Assembly: GCA_018857735.1 (NCBI GenBank)
Contig: JABMCL010000565.1
Location: 36,001-100,000 of the forward strand
Origin: Alviniconcha marisindica
Taxonomy: Eukaryota; Mollusca; Gastropoda; Provannidae
Reading direction: 5' to 3'
Length of the DNA: 64,000 nucleotides
How positions within the stretch are numbered: the first letter of the stretch is position 1; the number at the start of each line of letters is the position of its first letter. The translations under genes and the position numbers were made by a program. Positions 10,668 to 21,312 of the stretch are shown piece by piece. The notes beneath the pieces were generated by a model, which did not search any database, was not told the DNA's origin, and saw nothing but the letters and a program-made list of their open reading frames with translations.

Positions 10668-11930
10668 CTCAATAACTCTTTCGTATAACTATATCCTGTC
10701 AGATCGTGTTGCGGACCGCGAGGCCGACCTCAGTCAAATCATCTCATTTCGGGCTGTCATGAGATTCGCATGGACCAAGCATCAAGTCTTTCAAGGGGGA
10801 ACAGTCTGCTGTCGGATCATGGTGTGTGTCGATCGTAACTGTACAGGCCGAAGTTGAGATTCCAAAGGAGATAACTATGCTATGTGATACAGCAGGGAGT
10901 AGCGATCTCTTCCGTTGACGCTGCTTTTGTGGATCACAAGATTTAAGTTTAGAAATTTCAGACCGTCACCTTGTCAGTACTTCACAGTGACACTTAGAGC
11001 GCAAGCGAGGCCGGTTATCACTGAGACACATGGCAAGACCACCCAGCAGTTCTAGTCGTGACTGAGCCCGTCGTTTGCCTTACAAGTGCAAGGTAATGCG
11101 CGTGCCGAATAAAACCAGTTTCTGGCGCATAGTTTGAAATGATCGTCAATGCACCGTAACCGTACTGTCAGTGGCGTTTTCCGTCCGGCACGGAGCCGAC
11201 AGGATGAAGGTCACGCCCGACCAAAGCGACCCCAGATCTCCAAGCGCAGAAGAGGTGCGACGCGGCTCTCTGAACCCCCGGTCCGTTGCCCTGCAGATGC
11301 CCTGCATTGGAAGGGGCCTGTACATCAGTGGACTAGGAGGGGTGACGAACAGGAGGATCCTCGAGCACCAGAACATCACTCACGTTCTCAACCTGGCACG
11401 AGAGCTGGAGGACACCGCATTTCCGGACTTCGTGGACGTGCGCTGCGAAGGTCTCCGGGACTGTGGGAAGGAAGATCTGTACGGGCACCTGCCGGGGCTG
11501 GTGGAGCACATCCACCGGGTCATCGACGGCGGCGGTCGCATCGTGGTCAACTGTGTGGCTGGGGTCAGTCGCTCAGCCAGCGTCTGCCTGGCCTACAAGG
11601 TCCGTTACGAAGGCCTGAGCCTCCGGGAGGCCTTTGACGAGGTTCATAAAGCTCGGCCTGTCATCTCTCCCAACGTGGGCTTCTGGCAGGCCCTGGTTCG
11701 GTGGGAGGAGGAGGTGAGGGGGGAGAACTCCGTGCTGATGTTGCCCTATATCTTCGGCCTGGTGCCGGAGCTGGAGTCTTACAAACGGCTTGCAGAGCTA
11801 CGGGTCAGGTTGTGCTATATGAGCGAGCTGCTGGCCTTCTGGACCGTCGGGTTCGGTATCCTGACCTTGCAGATCGTCGCCATCGTTTGGGGCTAGCGGG
11901 CAGCACCCGGGTGTACATTTAGAACGTACA
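10668..11930 (+). repeat. Duplicated block, copy 2 (contains second Asn-Cys phosphatase gene)
   Basis: The partner of 8470-9720. The upstream non-coding 200 bases are clearly related but diverged by many substitutions and small indels, whereas the catalytic-domain coding sequence is nearly identical. The 100 or so bases immediately before the start codons are poorly conserved. Confidence 0.85.
11204..11896 (+). CDS. Atypical dual-specificity phosphatase, Asn-Cys P-loop, C-terminal membrane tail (paralog 2)
   Basis: A 230-residue intronless frame if translation starts at the first in-frame ATG (11204, A at -3). The frame stays open upstream to about 11138, but only non-ATG codons are available there. 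The N-terminal tail is shorter than in paralog 1 and differs in sequence. The catalytic domain begins with the shared MPCIGRGLYISG strand, has the likely general acid Asp86, and has P-loop NCVAGVSRSAS with Cys117 and Arg123; Asn116 replaces the usual His. The C-terminal 24 residues, starting SELLAFWTV, are hydrophobic, matching the putative tail anchor of paralog 1 in length but differing in sequence. The expected activity is protein dephosphorylation at a membrane surface, by inference only. An ATTAAA at 11975-11980 could serve as polyadenylation signal. Both paralogs keep an intact frame, so neither looks like a pseudogene. Confidence 0.86.
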   Translation: MKVTPDQSDPRSPSAEEVRRGSLNPRSVALQMPCIGRGLYISGLGGVTNRRILEHQNITHVLNLARELEDTAFPDFVDVRCEGLRDCGKEDLYGHLPGLVEHIHRVIDGGGRIVVNCVAGVSRSASVCLAYKVRYEGLSLREAFDEVHKARPVISPNVGFWQALVRWEEEVRGENSVLMLPYIFGLVPELESYKRLAELRVRLCYMSELLAFWTVGFGILTLQIVAIVWG

Positions 11931-12023
11931 CGCATGGTTTATTATGGTTTATTATATGCTCTGCGGATCACGGCATTAAACGGAAGTATGCAAGCGTAAT
12001 TCAAATTGTTGACCTTCTCTCTT

Positions 12024-12166
<143 letters not shown>

Positions 12167-12429
12167 CTGACCCGATTTCACTCTGGGCTCGTCTACCTCA
12201 CCAGCCTGTTGTTGCTAATGTTGTTTATCGCCTAGTGAAAGCTGGACAAACAAGAAGTCCTTGGACCCGAATGTGGCACGCCCCACCTTCTTACACGGCG
12301 TTGCTTACCTCAGCCTCGCTGGACTTGAGTAAAAGGCAAAGCAGATTTAATGCGCACTCCCAGTGTTGTTGATGAGGCTGAGACTTTCCTCATTTCACTT
12401 GGTCTTTGTAAAGACATACAAAGACCAAG

Positions 12430-12834
12430 TGACCAAGTCTGTCTCTGTCTGTCTGTCTGTCTGTCTCTATCTGTGTCTCTCTGTGTCTGTGTCTCTCTGT
12501 GTCTGTGTCTGTCTCTCTGTCTCTGTCCGTCTCTTTTTCTCTCTGTCTCTGTCTGTCTATCTGTGTCTGTGTCTCTCTGTGTCTGTGTCTGTCTCTCTCT
12601 GTCTCTGTCCGTCTCTTTTTCTCTCTGTCTCTGTCTGTCTGTCTGTCTATCTGTGTCTGTGTCTCTCTGTGTCTGTGTCTGTCTCTCTCTGTCTCTGTCC
12701 GTCTCTTTTTCTCTCTGTCTCTGTCTGTCTGTCTGTCTATCTGTGTCTGTGTCTCTCTGTGTCTGTGTCTGTCTCTCTGTGTCTCTGTCCGTCTCTTTTT
12801 CTCTCTGTCTCTGTCTGTCTGTCTGTCTCTGTTA
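12430..12834. repeat. TCTG/TCTC-rich array with higher-order period
   Basis: Short TCTG and TCTC units are arranged in a larger unit of about 116-120 bp marked by TCCGTCTCTTTTTCTCTC, which recurs near 12527, 12608, 12697 and 12787. All forward frames are open because the tract lacks T-A-rich stops; they are not genes. Confidence 0.9.
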
Positions 12835-12939
12835 ACGCTTAAGACTTGCGGCGGTTTGCTTTACGTCATCAACGTTACGAATTCGTTTCGAAGTCATGTC
12901 TGGTTTAAACCGTCAACTTTGTTGGTCGTCAGCTTTATG

Positions 12940-13787
12940 AACTCGTTGGTAGGTCTTGTCTCTGCGCTGTAGATCATCAACTTACAAATTCGTTGGTAGG
13001 TCTTATCTCTACGCTGTAGGTCATCAGCTTGTAAACCTGGTGATAGGTCTTGTCTCTGCGCTGTAGATCATCAACTTGCAAATTCGTTGGTAGGTCTTAT
13101 CTCTACGCTGTAGGTCATCAGCTTGTAAACCTGGTGATAGGTCTTGTCTCTGCGCTGTAGATCATCAACTTACAAATTCGTTGGTAGGTCTTATCTCTAC
13201 GCTGTAGATCATCAGCTTGTAAACCTGGTGATAGGTCTTGTCTCTGCGCTGTAGATCATCAACTTACAAATTCGTTGGTAGGTCTTATCTCTACGCTGTA
13301 GGTCATCAGCTTGTAAACCTGGTGATAGGTCTTGTCTCTGCGCTGTAGATCATCAATTTGTAAAGCTGTTGATAGGTCTTGTCTCTACTCTGTAGATCAT
13401 CAGCTTGTAAACTCGTTGATGGGTCTTGTCTTCGTACTGGAGATGATCAACTTGTAAAGTCGTTGATAGGTCTTGTCTCTACGCTGCAAATCATCAACAT
13501 CTAAACTCGTTGATATGTTTTGTAGGTAGCTATACGGTGTATTACATCATCAACCTGTAAAGTCGTTGATAGGTCTTGTCTCTACGCTGCAAATCATCAA
13601 CATCTAAACCCGTTTGATATGTTTTATAGGTAGCTGTACGGTGTATTATATCATCAACCTGTAAAGTCGTTGATAGGTCTTGTCTCTACGCTGGAGATCA
13701 TCAAAGTCTTGTCTATACGCTGGAGATCATCAAGGTCTTGTCTATACGCTGGAGATCATCAACTTTATAAACGCTCTCCTTTATGGG

Positions 13788-13790
<3 letters not shown>
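12940..13790. repeat. 47-bp minisatellite with 94-bp higher-order unit
   Basis: Two 47-bp variants alternate. One contains ATCATCAACTTACAAATTCG and the other GTCATCAGCTTGTAAACCTG; both end in AGGTCTT. Four A-B pairs occupy about 12965-13350. Then come more diverged copies, some with an inserted TATGTTTTGTAGGTAGC-like segment, and a shortened form near 13690-13760. Confidence 0.9.
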
Positions 13791-13792
<2 letters not shown>

Positions 13793-13859
<67 letters not shown>

Positions 13860-14032
13860 TGCCTTGTATATCATATAATTTATATTCACAGTCTATGCTT
13901 TAATGCAGTGTATTTGTGATGTGATTCAAAACAGCAATTTTATTATCTTTGTTTGAAAATGCGTGCCCGCGCGTGCTTGCGTGCGTGCGTGCGTGTGCGT
14001 GCGTGCGTGCGCGTGCGTGTGCGTGCGCGCGC

Positions 14033-14085
<53 letters not shown>
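13793..14085. repeat. (AT)n, then (GCGT)n/(GT)n microsatellites
   Basis: An AT run lies at about 13793-13857. After a 100-base unique gap, a GCGT run at about 13965-14035 changes into GT to about 14085. Confidence 0.9.
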
Positions 14086-14086
<1 letters not shown>

Positions 14087-14624
14087 ATACATGTGTGTGT
14101 ACATGCGTGCATATGTTTGTATGTCTCTTTGTGCTCTGTGTGTGGTTGTGAATGCTTTTGGGGGCGTTTAGGGTAGGAGGCATCAAAGACTGGGTGATAA
14201 TGGATCGCGTAGCGTAATTATTTAGAGTCTGCATCGAGTGATATGTTTTGCACGAAACTGGAGCTGTGAAGCTATTTCAGATAATATTTCAGAGGATCCC
14301 TGACGTCCTCAAACGGTGGGCGAGGGCCGTGAGCGCACAGAGATTGCACAGTGAAGAACACCGAGTCCTGAAAGCAGATACGTGCTGTGTAAGATGTTGA
14401 CATCTAATATGGCTTGCCTTTAGCTCACTTCATCATTTGCCGGTTGGGAACGTGCTGACCCAAAATTGGGTTATCAAGTCCAATTGCCGTGATCCAAAAA
14501 ACAACCCCAAAACACACCAAAAAACAAAAAAACAAAAAAAGAAGAAGAAGAAGGAAAATCCACTAAAGGTGAGTAAGAACTCGCATAAAAAAATAATAAT
14601 TATGTAGTGGTATTTACAATGACG
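14086..14624. other. Intergenic, no gene recognised
   Basis: Unique DNA with an A-rich patch (about 14505-14560). No feature recognised. Confidence 0.45.
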
Positions 14625-14910
14625 TGCCTTTGGTGCTTAAAAGCCGCCATAATGTAGACACAGTAGGCCTAACAAAGCTGTGCTTTGGACGCCAGTAAGC
14701 CGCCATAATGTAGACACGTTTACAAAGTTGTGCTACTGATGCTCGTAATCCGCCGTAATGTAAACACGTTTACAATATTGCGTTTTTGACGCTAGTAAGC
14801 CGCCGTAATGTGGACGTTTACAAAATTGTGCTTTCGACGCTAAGCCACCATGGTATGGACACGTTTAAAAAGTTGTGCATTTGACTCTTGTAAGCCGCCA
14901 TACTGCTGTG
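14625..14910. repeat. Diverged tandem repeat of about 55 bp
   Basis: The phrase AAGCCGCCATAATGTAGACA and variants recur near 14641, 14697, 14747, 14797, 14845 and 14893, each followed by GTTTACAAA.TTGTGC-like sequence. There are five to six diverged units. Confidence 0.8.
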
Positions 14911-15680
14911 TATGCAGTGTGTGGGCGTGGTGAAGAAAATGTCTGAGAAGACGAAGAGTTAGGTCTGAAGCCGAGATAGAGCACTGGCGCTTTGCCCAGC
15001 TCCAGTCCTTGCAACATTCCTACTTCCTCCAGGGATGTGTGTCATGGTTGTTTCAGTGCTTCCGCAGCAACACGGCTTGTGTGTAAGCAAAACAAAACAA
15101 ATACAGCACCGATGACGCACGGGCTTGGAGTTTTAGTGTTGCACGTGCATCAATCAACACGGCTTGCAACTACTAGGTCTGTGGCCGGGCGGCCACCGAC
15201 AGGATTTCTCGTCGCCTTGTATTGGTTTAGTCTACCATTCCATAGCCTGTGGCTACGGAGCGTCGTCATTTTTCCGCAGCGAGCCACAGAACACATGCAT
15301 GGTTTTGTCCCAGAGCCATCGTTACTTTAACAGAGAGCCACAAAAAGACCAAGGACAGAATATTAGGTGACCGACAGTCGAGAGCCGCCGTCTGCGCTAT
15401 CGGGACAAGGTTATCGTCACTTCCGTGTCTGTCCTGGTTGATCGCCAACAGCAGTGGGCCTCCTTCTGGAGGTTTGGCAAAGGTTTAGGTGTAGCATATG
15501 AACGAGTTGAACCATGCGGATTTTAACTGTTTCACAATACGTCACGGCACTGGCAGCTAGTGCATTGGACTTTCCCTTCGGCTTGTGACCGGCTTGTGTT
15601 TCGCACTATTAGGTTGTTTGCGGTAGACTAGTAGGCGTTGACTATGAAGAATCTGTTTGTCAGTGCAGTGTCTTCGTCTG
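14911..15680. other. Intergenic, no gene recognised
   Basis: Unique-looking DNA of moderate GC content. Overlapping short frames on both strands give no recognisable protein. The phrase GAGCCACAGAA/GAGCCACAAAA at about 15281-15342 is a small local repeat. Confidence 0.4.
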
Positions 15681-15783
15681 CACCCCCCCCCCTCCCCCAC
15701 CCCACCCCCTCCCCCACCACACACACACACACACACACCACACACACACACACCACACACACCCCGTATAGGGTTCGAATTCT

Positions 15784-15815
<32 letters not shown>

Positions 15816-15945
15816 CGTACAGGTACAGGGTTCGAAATCTCAGCAGATTAGCCATCCACACACACACACACACCACACTCACGCACCACGCTCGCGCGTG
15901 CCGTATAGGGTTCGAATTCTCAGCTGATTAGCCATCCACACTCAC
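15681..15945. repeat. CA tracts interrupted by a repeated 45-bp motif
   Basis: CA simple repeats are punctuated by three copies of a segment with GGGTTCGAA.TCTCAGC, at about 15766-15787, 15826-15858 and 15905-15940. The last two also share GATTAGCCATCCACAC. Confidence 0.8.
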
Positions 15946-16169
15946 CGGCAGGGCAGCTGCACAGATCGTCAGCACTACACGTGCAAGACAGGAAATGCAA
16001 GACGCGCCGTCTCAAAGCCTGCTGTGGGCCAGGCGATGCGTAGTTAAGTTCGGCAGCCTCGTCTGGATTGACCTTTGGAACAGCATCCCCCACACAGCAC
16101 GAGCGCGGATGGTGTCTACATCGAGTCACCGGCTTCTTTCTCTGCAGCAGGCCGCACGTGCTTGCATCT

Positions 16170-16600
16170 GCATCTGTATCTGTCATCACCCAGTGTTGGT
16201 AGTTTACAGGGTTGCCTGTCTGTGCTTGCATGTCATCACCCACTGTGGATGGTTTACAGCAGGGTGGCGTGTCTGTGCTTGCATGTCATCACCCAGTGTT
16301 GATGGTTTACAGGGCGGCTTGACTGTGGTTGCATCTGTCATCACCCACTGTAGATGGTTTACAGGGTGGCGTGTCTGTGCTTGCATGTCATCACCCAATG
16401 TGGACGGTTTACAGGGTGGCTGATTGTCTGTGCTTGCATCTGTCATCACCCACTGTGGATAGTTTACAGGGCGGCTTGTCTGTGGTTGCATGTCATCACC
16501 CAGTGTGGATAGTTTACAGGGTGGCTTGTCTGTGGTTGCATCTGACATCACCCGGTGTGGATGGTTTACAGGGTGGCTTGTCTGTTCGCACTGATCACCT
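16170..16600. repeat. Minisatellite with unit of about 49-55 bp
   Basis: The unit contains CATCACCCA(C/G)TGTGGAT, GGTTTACAGGGTGGC and TTGTCTGTG.TTGCAT. There are about eight units with indel variation. The open frames through it are not in a conserved phase and have no recognised domain. Flanking DNA 15946-16169 is unique. Confidence 0.9.
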
Positions 16601-16740
16601 CCAAGTTGTTTTGTTGTTAGGCTCGCGAATTGTCTCAATGAGAGGTATACTGGATGGAACAGATACCACTGAGAGAGAGAGAGGGGTGGGGGTGGGGTGG
16701 GGGGGGGGGGGGAGAGGAGATGGGGGAACTATAGCTATTC

Positions 16741-16954
16741 AGTGACACAGTCGTCACCGGTGATTCTGCATTACGAGGGGCGGTGGCGTGAGCCGTTGGA
16801 ATATTTCATTAACTGTGAGGGTCAAAGTCACACGACAGTGTTCATAAAGCACATCCCAGTTTTGAAGAGGACGGGCAACTGAACCGAGCGGACTGAAACC
16901 GACGTCCGTCTGCTTAGCAGCCTTGCGTCTTTCCGCTGGGCCAAACCGGCTCAC
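16741..16954 (-). mobile_element. tRNA-derived SINE, copy a
   Basis: On the minus strand the element begins with a GAGCCGGTTTGGCCC head. It contains a box-A-like TGGGCCCAGCGG region (16933-16943) and a degraded box-B-like sequence (16890-16900). The body TATTTCATTAACTGTGAGGG and AAAGTCACACGACAGTGT matches copies b, c and d. Confidence 0.75.
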
Positions 16955-16989
16955 GATACCTCCAAGCAACGGCTTATGTCATGTTTATA

Positions 16990-17231
16990 TTAACCCATTC
17001 ACTGCCATGCTTGCCGCGCTGTCACTCTTGAAACGACCACTAAAAGTGCCAAATTTGAAATCTTTAAAGCCTCTTTTGCCCTTCTCGTGAGCGCATAAAA
17101 GGATTTCTGTCAAAATGCTCAGTATTGAATGTGGACTTGTTGTGGTACCATCAAATATGCTGTTTGAATGGCGTATGTGTGTGCACTTTTCAGCCCGGAA
17201 ATTTTACAAGCTGGCGCAGTGAAAGGGTTAA
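16990..17231. mobile_element. TTAA-flanked MITE, copy 1 (piggyBac-like ends)
   Basis: TTAA lies at both ends (16990-16993 and 17228-17231). The inverted ends read CCCATTCACTGCCA and, from the other side, CCCTTTCACTGCGCCA. The total length is 242 bp and there is no ORF. Target TTAA with CCC.TT ends is the signature of piggyBac-type non-autonomous elements. It is homologous in reverse orientation to 58816-59057, including a GGGCTGAAAAGTGCA-like internal block. Confidence 0.75.
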
Positions 17232-17324
17232 AGCGGGCGTTGTCGACCACATTAGACTTCATTTTCACTGATTTTTTTTATTATTAGTTATTTGTTTTTG
17301 GCAGCAAAGCAATGCAAGGGTGAC

Positions 17325-17890
17325 CTCGTCACACTCCAAGCATCGCTTTCCGGCACCTTCCTCCGAACTCTGCCAGAATTGGTTACGCCACCGAATCGAT
17401 CTTTAGCTCCGCGCAGCTGTCCACCGACGCTGTCAGCAAGGTTTCGGCACTAATAAGACTGCGGAAGCAACTTAATGTCCAAGCACGCCCGTAAACATGA
17501 GGCACGTCCGCCCCGGGTTAAAAAAAAACAAGAAAAAAAAAAGAGGGGGGGGGGGGGGGGGGGGAAGGAGAGAAAAAAGAAGAAGGAATTCTCGATTCAA
17601 ACGATTGGGGTTTCATTGGGGTTTCATTTGTACTGGTGTAACTGTAAGCAACGATTGGGGTTTCATTTGTACTGGTGCAAGCAACGAGAGCGGTTATAAA
17701 GGAAACCCCTGATATAATTGGAGTTGTCTGTTGCAAACTTACTGCCATTTCAGCACCGACCAAAAAACTGTCCGTTAAATGACAGTTTTTCGAGACCTCC
17801 TGTGGGGTAATCCGCGGTTATGCCAGTGGTTGGAGGAAGCATGTGGTAAACCGGTGCTTGGAGCTTGGGGTGACCTTTAAACCGACGGGA
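17325..17890 (+). repeat. Dispersed repeat of about 560 bp, copy 1
   Basis: It aligns along most of its length with 32125-32585. Shared phrases in the same order are CGCTTTCCGGCACCTTCCTC, AACTCTGCCAGA, CCGCGCAG, ACTAATAA, CACCCCGGGT-like, TCTCGATTCAAA, AAAAAACTG, TGACAGTTTT and TGCTTGGAG. A local duplication of GATTGGGGTTTCATT (17606-17680) is specific to this copy. There is no coding potential. The class is unknown. Confidence 0.75.
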
Positions 17891-18062
17891 ATCTGTAGTT
17901 TCAGATGCACCCAGGTTCAGTATGGGTGAAGTTTGCTGAAGAGAGCGGCGCCCGCACAGTTTTCATAACTCCACGTGCAGTGCTCGCGTGAAGAAGGCCA
18001 TTAATTGGCGTGTGTAAGATTATACAGCGAGTCAGCGGCGAAACCTCCGCTGGGTCGTGACT

Positions 18063-18245
18063 GACAGAAGGTAGGTAGGTAGTGTTGCTTAATGTCCTCA
18101 GATGTCAGTTGACATATTAGGGACAAGCTGTGACCCATGCCGAAGCATGGTTCACTATAGCTTTACGTCCACGGAAACCAGAAGGCTCGTTAGGACGGCC
18201 AGCCCAGGACGGCCACCTCGACTCTCACACAGCTCCTGAACTATG
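18063..18245 (-). repeat. SINE-related repeat (tail module pair), copy 1
   Basis: The sequence matches 21752-21925 closely. It holds two related modules: GCTTAATGTCCTCAGATGTC...ATTAGGGACAAG and CTTTACGTCCACGGAAACCAG...CCAGGACGGCCACCTCGACT. It begins with a GGTAGGTAGGTAG short repeat, which reads as a SINE-type 3' tail on the minus strand. Confidence 0.65.
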
Positions 18246-18555
18246 ATGACAGAATTAATGCACTTGTAACGTAGTCTTAGCCTCGCTGCTCGCTACCCCA
18301 TTATTTCACGTGGCCGAAACTGGAGAAGTGTGGAGCTAGGACAGTGAAACGATCAGCCACGTTTGCATGGCTGTTTATGAATCTTTTCGACCTAGGGGTG
18401 TACTCATGAGTCGGCGTTTAGTACTTCACTGCACAGTTCTGTTGCACAAAGACAACCACGTATGCGATTTAGTACGGCAAAAGGTGTATCAGGGGCAGGT
18501 ATGTATTGTGTAAACGTACACGGGACTGAATGCGTGGATGCCGAGGTTACATACA
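18246..18555. other. Intergenic, no gene recognised
   Basis: Unique-looking DNA between a SINE-related repeat and a GT microsatellite. Nothing identified. Confidence 0.4.
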
Positions 18556-18557
18556 AA

Positions 18558-18640
<83 letters not shown>

Positions 18641-18661
18641 CGCGCGTGTGTGTGTGTGTGT

Positions 18662-18712
<51 letters not shown>
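18556..18712. repeat. (GT)n microsatellite
   Basis: About 155 bases of GT interrupted by a GCGTGCGCGC patch near 18636. Confidence 0.95.
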
Positions 18713-18715
<3 letters not shown>

Positions 18716-18739
18716 CGAATAATAATAACAAAAGGGATT

Positions 18740-18814
18740 TTTTTTTTTTTATAACGCCCACCTACCACATGGGAGCACAGGGCGCTTTACAGTAACAATA
18801 ACAACACACACGTG

Positions 18815-18853
<39 letters not shown>

Positions 18854-19075
18854 CGGACGGGGGATAGGCACTACTGTCAAAGAAAGAAAGAAAAAGAAGA
18901 AAAAAGAGAGAAAAAAGAAGAAGAAACCAATTTACAAATCGTTGTTAAACAGGTGCGTCTTGAGGGCGGCCGTGAAAGAGTAGAAAGAATGAGAGCGGCG
19001 GAGTGTTAGAGGCAAACTGTTACAAACAGTTGGGGCCAGCGAATGTTGGATTATCTATTAGACAAAAAGATATGT
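18740..19075 (-). repeat. Retroelement 3' region with AAAGCGC-type end, plus (CA)n
   Basis: A T-run is followed by ATAACGCCCACCTACCACAT and GGGCGCTTTACAGTAACAAT. On the minus strand this reads as the common invertebrate retroelement tail GTAAAGCGCC...GGGCGTTATAAA. Downstream, AACAGGTGCGTCTTGAGGGC and GGCCGTGAAAGAGTAGA look like the body of the same kind of element. A CA run at 18815-18850 interrupts it. It is related to the tails at 43170-43285 and 53035-53105. Confidence 0.55.
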
Positions 19076-19099
19076 GTCTAAATGTGTCTGAAACAAAAG

Positions 19100-19168
<69 letters not shown>

Positions 19169-19193
19169 CATGAGTGCGCGCGCGCGCGCGTGT

Positions 19194-19232
<39 letters not shown>
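19100..19232. repeat. (GT)n microsatellite with GCGC core
   Basis: Two GT runs flank GTGCGTGCATGAGTGCGCGC, with a further CGCGCG patch near 19180. Confidence 0.95.
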
Positions 19233-19236
<4 letters not shown>

Positions 19237-20018
19237 ATTCGGTATCAGGATAACGAGCGCTCAACCTCAGCCCAGTGCTTTTCATACTGAAACTGTTGTG
19301 AAATTTTAAAACATTTTGGAACTGTGTGATGCTTAAATTTAGCGCTCATAGACACACGCGAGGAAGAAGAAAAAGAAAGAAAAAAGAAGAAGAAAAAAAT
19401 CAAGATGAAGGGGGGACGTTGTCTTCATAAAGGGCCTTCCGCAACGCCAGCACTTTCTTGGGAAACCTAGATCATTCATTCAGCGTTGATAAACCAGTGC
19501 GCTCAGGGCGCTTTCAGATTCTCGGTACTATTTGTGGTTTCATGACTTGTGTTTCATCTTGATAAGACTTGTGTTTCATCTTGATAAGACCTACCTGGTT
19601 GACAGTCAGTGGTGTCAAGTGTCGAGAATCAGTCAAGAATGTCTGTGGTACTGGCGGCGTTGGGGTCCAGGCATGTCGATCAAAGCCAGATTGGAACAGT
19701 GACCTGGCCTTTGCAGCAAGATCGACAGCCAGCAACAGTGGACTTACGAGAATGTTTGAGACCGGTTTTAAACAAAGGCAGATCGTTCTGGTTTTTCTTC
19801 TGTTTTTCTAAACGTGACCTGTCGCCATCAGAATAGAATTTCAGTTGTAAGACTAAAGAAAGGGGGGCGTCAACCTTTTACCCTAGAATATAATTATCCA
19901 CCTTTAAAGATGATTCGGTGACTTAGGGCGTACGACTCTCCGTCTGTCTGTCTATATGTCTCTGTCTCTGTCTCTCGCTCTGTCTCTCTCTCTCCCTCCC
20001 TCTCTCTCTCCCTCCAGT
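19233..20018. other. Intergenic, no gene recognised
   Basis: Mostly unique DNA. An ATCTTGATAAGACTTGTGTTTC direct repeat (shown here only in outline, about 19546-19590) and a TCTG/TCTC run (19940-20015) are the only structures seen. Confidence 0.4.
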
Positions 20019-20105
20019 TCAATGTTGCTTTACGTCCACAAAGACCATAATTAGGGACGGGAAGCGAGCCCAGGACGGCCACCTCGACTTTCACACGGCT
20101 CCCGA
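20019..20105 (-). repeat. SINE-related tail fragment
   Basis: GCTTTACGTCCACAAAGACC, ATTAGGGACGGGAAG and CCAGGACGGCCACCTCGACT match the second module of the repeats at 18063 and 21752. Confidence 0.6.
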
Positions 20106-20219
20106 GCTCCGACTCTTTCTCTCTGCACGCGCGCGCATAATTATATGCCGTGAGAGTGATGTGCCCTCGGCGTTGCGTGGAAGGACGTTTGGCATCCGTA
20201 TTGGCTTTGATTTCCGCTG

Positions 20220-20603
20220 GGGGGGGGGGGGGGGGGTTGCTGTCCCATGCTGGTATTTGCTGCTTACTGAGCGTAATAAGAAAAGTCGGCCAGTGCTTGC
20301 GGATTGTTTGGACCAGTGCCAAAGTGGGGGGGGGGGGTTCGCGAGGCCTCACCCACTTGGATGTTTCTTAACGCCCCCCCCCTCCCCCCCACTTCTCCTC
20401 CCCACCAAACCGCCAGTCCCACACACAAACAGTTGTGTCTGCTACGACGTGTTTTTTTTGTTTTTTTTGGGGGGGGGGGGGGGCAGGGGTATCACATCTC
20501 ACACGCACACACACACACACACACACACACCACGCACAGCATCATATCACAACACACACACGCACTCACTACACACGCACACATTCATACACACACACAC
20601 ACA

Positions 20604-20635
<32 letters not shown>

Positions 20636-20649
20636 CATTTACACACACA

Positions 20650-20706
<57 letters not shown>

Positions 20707-20815
20707 CGTGCACCCATTTACACACACACACACGCACACACACACACACCACACACGACGCCGCACACGACCCCCCCCCCCACCTCCCATCCTCACCCCG
20801 ACACACACACTCATG
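20220..20815. repeat. Low-complexity field: poly-G, poly-C and CA tracts
   Basis: G-runs near 20220, 20326 and 20468, C-runs near 20376 and 20770, and broken CA repeats from about 20500 to 20760. Long open frames on both strands here are homopolymer and CA translations. Confidence 0.9.
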
Positions 20816-20985
20816 GGTTCAAATGGGAACATCACCGACACAGAGTGGCCCAGTGCAGTGGGGTTAGTCGTGGCTCTACTAGTGCAGCGGAGTCCACGCG
20901 CCGGAGAGACCAGGGAGGGATGATGGCGGTAGGCAACAACAACTGTGACAGGGGGTTCAGTCCCGCTGAGGGGCGCACGTTTGCC

Positions 20986-21312
20986 TAAGTAAGTAAACAT
21001 GGTGCTTAACGTCCACAGAAACCATAAGGCTTATTAGGGACGGGGAGAATGATGGGAAAGGGGTATGGAGGTGGGGGAAGAGGGAGAGTATATATATATA
21101 TACTATCGCTACACTGTCACCACCAGAATGACCCGCATTAAGATGGGCAGCGATGAGAGCCATTTTAATGTTTCATTAATTGCGGGGGACAGAGTCACAA
21201 GACAGTGTCCACAAACCACAACTTTTGAAGAGAAAGGAGAGCCGAAGCGGTATCGAACCGAAGTCCTTCCGCTTACCAGCCTACCGCCTTACCGCCAGGC
21301 CAAACCGGCTCT
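20986..21312 (-). mobile_element. tRNA-derived SINE, copy b (most complete)
   Basis: On the minus strand it starts with an AGCCGGTTTGGCCTGGCGG head. Box A is TGGCCTGGCGG (21292-21302) and box B is GGTTCGATACC (21249-21259), 43 bases start to start, which is tRNA-like spacing. The body runs to a 3' end with GTTTACTTACTTA short repeats at 20986-21000. Length is about 325 bp, including a small TA run at 21090-21104. Box positions and tail show a pol III SINE; family naming needs a database. Confidence 0.82.

Noticed and set aside
11171..11203. Upstream extension of the second phosphatase to a GTG codon
   Set aside because: Animal genes normally start at ATG; the first in-frame ATG is at 11204 with an acceptable context.
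16000..16110. LWNSIPHTARA-like peptide reminiscent of reverse transcriptase C-termini
   Set aside because: Only one short phrase matches and no neighbouring RT motif is visible in any frame.
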